Below are positions 61,001 to 64,000 of a stretch of DNA of 64,000 bases, in pieces. The notes beneath the pieces were generated by a model, which was not told the origin of the DNA, did not search any database, and saw only the letters and a list, made by a program, of their open reading frames with translations. Each line of letters begins with the position of its first letter. Positions within the stretch are counted from its first letter, which is position 1. A program made the translations under genes and the position numbers. Source of the DNA: Cupriavidus sp. (GTDB lineage Bacteria > Pseudomonadota > Gammaproteobacteria > Burkholderiales > Burkholderiaceae); contig JAPSLC010000013.1 in NCBI GenBank assembly GCA_031181345.1, forward strand, positions 1-64,000. The letters run 5' to 3'.

Positions 61001-64000
61001 CCGTGCCTGCCAGCGTGGCGCCGTCGTTGAGCCGCAGCGTGTCGTTGCCCGCGCCGAGGCTCAATGCAGTCCCGCCGGAATCGAGCGTACCGGCGACATT
61101 GACGGTATCCGCCCCGTCGCCCAGGTCGCCCGTGGCGCGCAGGAGACCCGCCGTGCCCACCGTGATCGTGTTGGCTCCGGCATCGCCGGTCAGCGCCGCG
61201 GCCGCGCCGGCGGTGCCCGTCATGGTGCCGTTCACCGTCAATGCCGACGTGCCGGTCATGCCGATGGTGGCGCTCGCCAGGCTCCCGTCGACCTGAAGCG
61301 TGCCGGCGCCGACACGCGTGGCGCCGATGCTGTTGCCGGTGGAAGCGAGCACCGTGGTGCCAGTGCCGATCTGCGACAGCGCGCCAGCGCCGCTGAGCGT
61401 GCCGTTGATGTTGAAGGTATCGCTGCGGTTAACCGCGAGCGTCGACGTGCCGGCAAAGACGATCACGTTCCCGGTGCCGACATTGCCCGACGTGCCGCCG
61501 TTGCCGACCACCAGCGTGCCATCGTTGACGACGGTATTGCCGGAATAGCTGTTGTTGCCGGTCAGGACCCAGGTCCCCGATCCGTTCTTGGCCAGCACGG
61601 TCTTGCCGGTGCCGTTGTCGCCCATGGTGCCGCCCATGGTGTTGTTGCCGGTGTTCGTTCCACCGAGCGCGATGGTGCGGCCGGTATCGGTGCCGGTCAG
61701 CGTCACAGGTCCCGTGTTGTCGAACACCAGCGCACCGGTGCCCGACGATTCGATGAACGTCGTGCCGACGTCCAGCGTGAACTGGCGGTCAGTGGTATCG
61801 CCCGCGCCGGTGTAGCGCAGGGTCGAGCCATTGCCGATCACCAGGTTCGACGCGGCGCTGGAAGAGTCGCCGATGCTGCTTGCCTGATTGCCGTCGGCGA
61901 GCTTGGTCACAGCCAGCACGCCGCCGCTGATCGTGGTCGGTCCGCTGTAGTCGCTGTTGGCGTTCTCCAGCACCCAGGTACCGGTGCCGGTCTTTGTCAG
62001 GGCGGTGGTACCGCCCGCTTCGTCGGTGATCTGCGCCGCCAGGCTGTTGTTGGCTGTGTTGGTGCCACTGAGCGTCAACGTACGGCTGCCCGCGCCATCA
62101 AGGGCGGTCGCGGCCGTACTGGTGAAGCGCACTGCGCCGCTGCCCGATGCATCGAGGGTCCCTCCCCCCGCGCCGAGAGTGAACTGTCGATTGGTGCTGT
62201 CACCGGTGCCGGCATAAGACAGCGTGCCGCCGTTCAGCACCAGATTGCCGGCATCCGCCAGTGACGCGCCAATCGAGCTGTTGACGCCGCCGTCCTTCAG
62301 CGAATGGACCACCAGCGTACCGCCACTGATGGTAGTCGCACCGGTATAGCTGCTGGCCGAACCCGACAGCACTTGCGTACTGCCGGCACCGGTCTTGACC
62401 AGGCCGCCGCTGCCGCTGATCGCACCGCTGAACGTCCTGGACTGGCCATGGCTGATGCCGAGCGTGCCGGAGCCGAGCGTCACATTGCCGGCACCACCAA
62501 GGCTCAGCACGGTGTTGCTGAAGTTCGCAAGATCGGCCGTGCCCGCGTTGACGATCAGCGCCCCCGTGCCGAAGGCGCTGGTCGAGCCGGCGCGCAGGAT
62601 GCCCTGCTGGATCGTCGTGCCACCGCTATAGGTGTTGTTACCGGACAGCAGCAGCGTGCCCGCTCCCAGCTTGACAAGCTGCCCACCGCCGACTGCCTGC
62701 CCCTGGAACGTCAGCGTGGTGTTGGAATTCGCGACGCCAATCCACCCGCCAGTCGTGAACCCGCGATCCGTGGTGACGCTATTGCCGGTGTAGTTCAGCG
62801 TGCCACCGGCCAGTACCAGGTTGCCGGCGTCGGCATCGGATGTACCGATATCGCTGACCTCGCCACCGTTGGCCAGGCAGGATACATTGAGCGTGCCCCA
62901 GATCGTGGTCGGGCCCGCATAGGTGTTCTTGCACCCGCTGAACGTCTGCGCGCCGGAGCCGAGCGTTACCCCGCCCGCACCGCCAATGATGCCGCTGAAC
63001 GTGTTGCCGGTTCCGTCCATGATGTAGCGCGTCGTGGACAGGACACCGAGGTTCAAGGTGCCGTCGCCCCCGAGTCCGCCGGTTCTGACGTTCGCGATAT
63101 CGGCGATGTCGAGCGTGGCTCCACTATTGACCGTCACGGGCCCGGTGCCAAAGGGCTTTGCGGACCCGGCCCGCAGCGTGCCGGCACTGATCGTGGTACC
63201 GCCCGTATAGTCGTTCGTCCCCGACAGGATCAGCGTGCCGCCTCCGGTCTTCGTGAAGCCGCCGCTGCCTGTCGCGGTACCGCTGACGGTCAACGTCGCC
63301 CCACCGTCCATCACGCCGATGCCGCCGCCATTGGTCAGCGTGAAGCCGCGATCCGATGAGTTCGTCCCACCCGCGTAGGCCAGCCTGCCGCCGTCTTGCA
63401 GCACCAGATTGGACGATGCGTTCGAGGAGGCCCCGATGCTGCTGTTGGTGCCACCATTGGCCAGCGTGCCAACCTCGAGGGTGCCGCCATTGATCGTGGT
63501 CGGTCCCGTGTAGTCGCTGCCGCCGTTCGACAGTACCAGCGTACCGGGGCCGGTCTTGGTCAATCCCGCCCCATCGGCGCTTGTCACCACGCCACCGAAT
63601 TCGAGCCGGGCCGCTGGATCGCTGACGGCGATGGTCGCGTTGGCAACGCTTCCCGAACGTGCGATGGTGAAGCTGCGGTCGCTGACATCGCCATCACCCG
63701 TGTATTCCAGCGTCGCGCCCTGGATGATCAGGTTCGAAGCAGCCGGGCCGGAAGCGCCGATGGAGCTGGCGCCCCCCCCGTTGGCGATCGTATCGACAGA
63801 CAGCGTACCACCGGCGATAGTGGTCCCGCCCGTGTAGCTGTTCGAGGCGTTGTCCAGCGTGACCCGGCCCGTTCCGCCCTTTGTGAATCCGACCGACGCT
63901 CCCTGATTGTCAGTGATCTGCGAGGCGATGGTGAAATTGCCGTCGCTGTTCTGCTGTACACCGAGGATGCCGCCGCCGGCCGTGCCGGTGATCGTGCCAC
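55017..64000 (-). CDS. Giant type Va autotransporter adhesin, 5' end outside window
   Basis: The minus frame is open from the right edge to the stop at 55017, about 2993 residues, without a start or signal peptide in view. The passenger is made of autotransporter-associated beta-strand repeats (LTKTGPGTLVLSG, YTGGTTI, GGTL...), a long beta-helix. Three tandem modules with a WDGDAG motif lie at 56600-60601. The C-terminal region (about 280 residues, from SGWVRVFGAWGSHDGNGNAG) is the autotransporter barrel, ending ASLKVLF with terminal Phe. A Cys pair just before the barrel (FCAVG...SDCG) is typical. It should reach the surface through its own barrel with BAM and act as an adhesin or biofilm factor. 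Confidence 0.93.
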   Translation of the reverse strand, partial: GTITGTAGGGILGVQQNSDGNFTIASQITDNQGASVGFTKGGTGRVTLDNASNSYTGGTTIAGGTLSVDTIANGGGASSIGASGPAASNLIIQGATLEYTGDGDVSDRSFTIARSGSVANATIAVSDPAARLEFGGVVTSADGAGLTKTGPGTLVLSNGGSDYTGPTTINGGTLEVGTLANGGTNSSIGASSNASSNLVLQDGGRLAYAGGTNSSDRGFTLTNGGGIGVMDGGATLTVSGTATGSGGFTKTGGGTLILSGTNDYTGGTTISAGTLRAGSAKPFGTGPVTVNSGATLDIADIANVRTGGLGGDGTLNLGVLSTTRYIMDGTGNTFSGIIGGAGGVTLGSGAQTFSGCKNTYAGPTTIWGTLNVSCLANGGEVSDIGTSDADAGNLVLAGGTLNYTGNSVTTDRGFTTGGWIGVANSNTTLTFQGQAVGGGQLVKLGAGTLLLSGNNTYSGGTTIQQGILRAGSTSAFGTGALIVNAGTADLANFSNTVLSLGGAGNVTLGSGTLGISHGQSRTFSGAISGSGGLVKTGAGSTQVLSGSASSYTGATTISGGTLVVHSLKDGGVNSSIGASLADAGNLVLNGGTLSYAGTGDSTNRQFTLGAGGGTLDASGSGAVRFTSTAATALDGAGSRTLTLSGTNTANNSLAAQITDEAGGTTALTKTGTGTWVLENANSDYSGPTTISGGVLAVTKLADGNQASSIGDSSSAASNLVIGNGSTLRYTGAGDTTDRQFTLDVGTTFIESSGTGALVFDNTGPVTLTGTDTGRTIALGGTNTGNNTMGGTMGDNGTGKTVLAKNGSGTWVLTGNNSYSGNTVVNDGTLVVGNGGTSGNVGTGNVIVFAGTSTLAVNRSDTFNINGTLSGAGALSQIGTGTTVLASTGNSIGATRVGAGTLQVDGSLASATIGMTGTSALTVNGTMTGTAGAAAALTGDAGANTITVGTAGLLRATGDLGDGADTVNVAGTLDSGGTALSLGAGNDTLRLNDGATLAGTGVTGGGGADTLAVNNAAALTLDGARISAFETLNKQNSGVLTLTGNHAYSSGTIIDAGTLQIGNGTTTGTLAGNIANNGTLAFNRSDAYTFAGTISGSGVVNQVGTGTTTLTGTNTYTGATNVQSGTLLVNGNQSGATGMTSVASGATLGGIGTIGGAVTVADGGTLSPGNAAGAPGTLSINGGLQLGPNANLNVNFGEANVVGGQWNDLVNVGGNLTLDGTINVSQSSGGNFGPGIYRVISYAGALNDQGATLSPSSGLSLQTSIANQVNLVNSTGLSLNFWDGDAGPKNNAAVNGGSGTWRATGDTNWTGEAGTINGDYANGSFAIFAGTAGTVTVDNGNGAVQASGMQFASDGYRIQGDDIALTGTQATMRVGDGSSVGAGYTATVASNLSGTSELVKTDQGRLVLEGANTYTGGTRIEGGTVSIAADANLGDASGGLTLNNGTLQTTADLSSARAVTLEGNGTMLTDAGTTATLNGGVAGLGALTKDGAGTLALAGDATHTGGTSIAAGTLQVGAGGTSGSLAGNVLNNGTLAFNRTDTVTFDGTIAGSGALRQAGSGITILSADHSYSGGTTIEAGTLQLGNGGSSGMIAGDVTTHGRLAFNRADTVTFGGTISGTGGVSQDGTGTTILTAANHYGGTTTVNNGTLLIQGDQSGATGSTTVNAGTLGGTGIIGGDVTVVDGASVAPGGTTNVPGTLTINGDLTLASAANMRYDFGQAGVVGGAYNDLIEVGGDLTLGGTLNVSESAGGNFGPGLYRVISYGGTLVNNPVAVSSPDYFLQTSIDKQVNLVNTAGLALNYWDGDAGGRNDGQISGGNGTWQAGLSQDNWTTDSGNANAPFQDQSFAVFAGNAGTVTVDDSQGNVNVAGMQFATDGYRIEGDAIGLSGTQATIRVGDGTVDGAGYTATIASNLSGGSELVKTDLGKLVLEGTNTYFGGTRIDGGTVSISADANLGDASGGLTLNGGTLQTTADLSSGRTVTLASNGTILTDAGTTATFGGAMAGAGALTKDGTGTLALAGDATHTGGTTIAAGTLQVGTGGTTGSLAGNVTNNGTLAFNRTDTVTFDGTISGTGALRQSGSGTTIVTAEHSYSGGTMIEAGTLQLGNGGTSGMIAGDVTNNGTLAFNRADTLAFNGTISGTGGVSQDGAGTTILTAANSYGGTTTVNNGTLLIQGDQSLATGATTVNAGTLGGSGIIGGDVSVASGAKLAPGSAAGNPGTLTINGNLALQAGSALDVDFGRANTVGGPLNDLVEVAGDLSLGGTLNVKTAAGGAFGPGVYRVISYGGNLLGGTLGLGSLPTGSRATVQTSIDKQVNLVNASNNALNFWDGDAGGRGDGRITGGDGVWRASGDDNWTEADGGTNAAFGNGGFAVFAGTAGKVTVDNSQGQVEASGMQFASDGYTVEGDRIALTGTDATIRVGDGTADGANYVATINAALSGTSGLTKTDAGTLVLGGTSDYTGATTVAGGTLTVNGAIASSPVSVQQGAALAGTGTVGLTTVAAGATVAPAGNGSGTLTVNGNYVQQADGVYQAHVDPTSSASDRIAVSGSATLAEGARLNVTKTSNAAYVAGTRYAVLSAAGGLHGAFTLTGDTAVTAFMGLRGDYDANNAYLVVQQARAIDSAGQTPNQIAAGRGVDSLAGDNPLKTAVLNLTDDAAARNAFDQLSGEIHASIRTASIEESRFVRDAATDRLREAFCAVGSEGDRRDARGGSDCGPESSRPSGWVRVFGAWGSHDGNGNAGAMDSSTGGILLGADSAVSQNWRVGVLAGYSHTNVDVDSRHSSGSIDNYHAGIYGGGQWGALGLRTGAAYTWQDIGTSRSVNFAGFRDHAKADYRAGMAQVFGDLGYRIDAGRYSYEPFVNVAHVNLDTRGFDEQGGAAALASPGNTSDVTFSTLGLRTTADISLGRLTGTLRGSLGWRHAFGDRTPMSTLAMRGGDQFGVAGVPIADDAAVVNAGLDIKVGKATTMGLSYSGQFAGNSRAQTVKASLKVLF
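56600..60601 (-). repeat. Large tandem repeat in the autotransporter passenger (two full units and a partial third)
   Basis: The same landmark (SGATG/LATGATTVNAG) occurs at 60601, 59032 and 57466, giving units of 1569 and 1566 bases (523 and 522 codons). Each carries, in order, an FGPGxYRVISY strand, a WDGDAG motif and VTVDNxxGxVxASGMQFAS, then YTGGT repeats. The third unit breaks off at about 56600, before the barrel linker. Long stretches are near identical at DNA level (for example around 57541 and 59101). Confidence 0.85.
60955..61200 (-). other. RTX-like glycine/aspartate segment inside the autotransporter passenger
   Basis: Four units of G-x-G-A/N-D/N-T type occur close together: GDAGANTITV, GDGADTVNV, GAGNDTLRL and GGGADTLAV. 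They resemble the GGxGxDxUx calcium-binding nonapeptides of RTX proteins and differ from the surrounding YTGGT repeats. This is a motif reading only. Confidence 0.5.

Noticed and set aside
54837..62264. Plus-strand open frame of 2475 codons opposite the autotransporter
   Set aside because: It is Arg/Ala/Gly-rich without domains, lies fully antisense to a clear adhesin frame, and repeats with the 1.57-kb module. A third-position GC bias on the coding strand explains its length. It would need transcript and peptide evidence to be reconsidered.
55017..64000. Periodic short repeats that might suggest a CRISPR or VNTR array
   Set aside because: They translate in frame to YTGGT/GGTL autotransporter repeats with no constant repeat-spacer geometry and no cas genes nearby.

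Overview
The window is high-GC DNA with the gene style of a betaproteobacterium of the order Burkholderiales, most likely Cupriavidus or a near relative. The reasons are a Bug-type solute-binding protein beside an amidase, many LysR regulators each facing a small catabolic operon, a two-partner secretion locus with a Par27-like parvulin, and a phosphocholine-type phospholipase C. The genus is an inference. I see no tRNA, rRNA, IS element, prophage or CRISPR array.

Layout. 1-14314 (minus strand) is a two-partner secretion (TPS) locus: a short TpsA exoprotein, one TpsB outer-membrane pore, a periplasmic parvulin chaperone and a giant TpsA that runs off the left edge. Upstream, at 14554-15943, lies an AT-richer patch of small minus-strand genes and broken genes that look like orphan immunity genes of polymorphic toxins: one barstar-like, one CPCC-type with a frameshift, one N-terminal fragment, one short GYxPH-type protein and one intact unknown. 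16083-30542 is metabolic: LysR/amidase/Bug, RidA, GST, a Yellow-type beta-propeller protein, SDR with LysR, HAD plus class II aldolase with LysR, and a regulator/beta-propeller unit facing a DUF899-DUF2182 pair.

30575-36431 (minus) is a six-gene operon matching the little-studied E. coli ynbABCD genes (CDP-alcohol transferase, hydrolase-methyltransferase fusion, PAP2/dual-specificity phosphatase fusion, CdsA-like protein), with an extra PlsC-like acyltransferase and a small membrane protein. It has all the catalytic types needed to make and remodel an unusual phospholipid. 36707-47161 (minus) is a nine-gene surface-polysaccharide cluster (Wzx, GT2, Wzy-like, epimerase, GT4, FnlA, an RmlD-like reductase, FnlC, WbuB) pointing to an O antigen or capsule with L-FucNAc. 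Its genes mostly overlap by 4 to 14 bases.

47301-54643 holds a GFA protein, an HxlR regulator with an alpha/beta hydrolase, a Tat/lipoprotein serine hydrolase, an ArgC-like reductase, and a secreted phospholipase C preceded by a tiny lipoprotein. 55017-64000 (minus) is the 3' part of a giant type V autotransporter with a triplicated passenger module of about 1.57 kb, followed by a clear terminator; its 5' end lies beyond the right edge.

The window is therefore dominated by cell-surface functions: two giant secreted adhesin-type proteins, a polysaccharide cluster and a lipid-modifying operon. The best candidates for something undescribed are the ynb-like lipid operon and the degraded immunity array beside the TPS locus.
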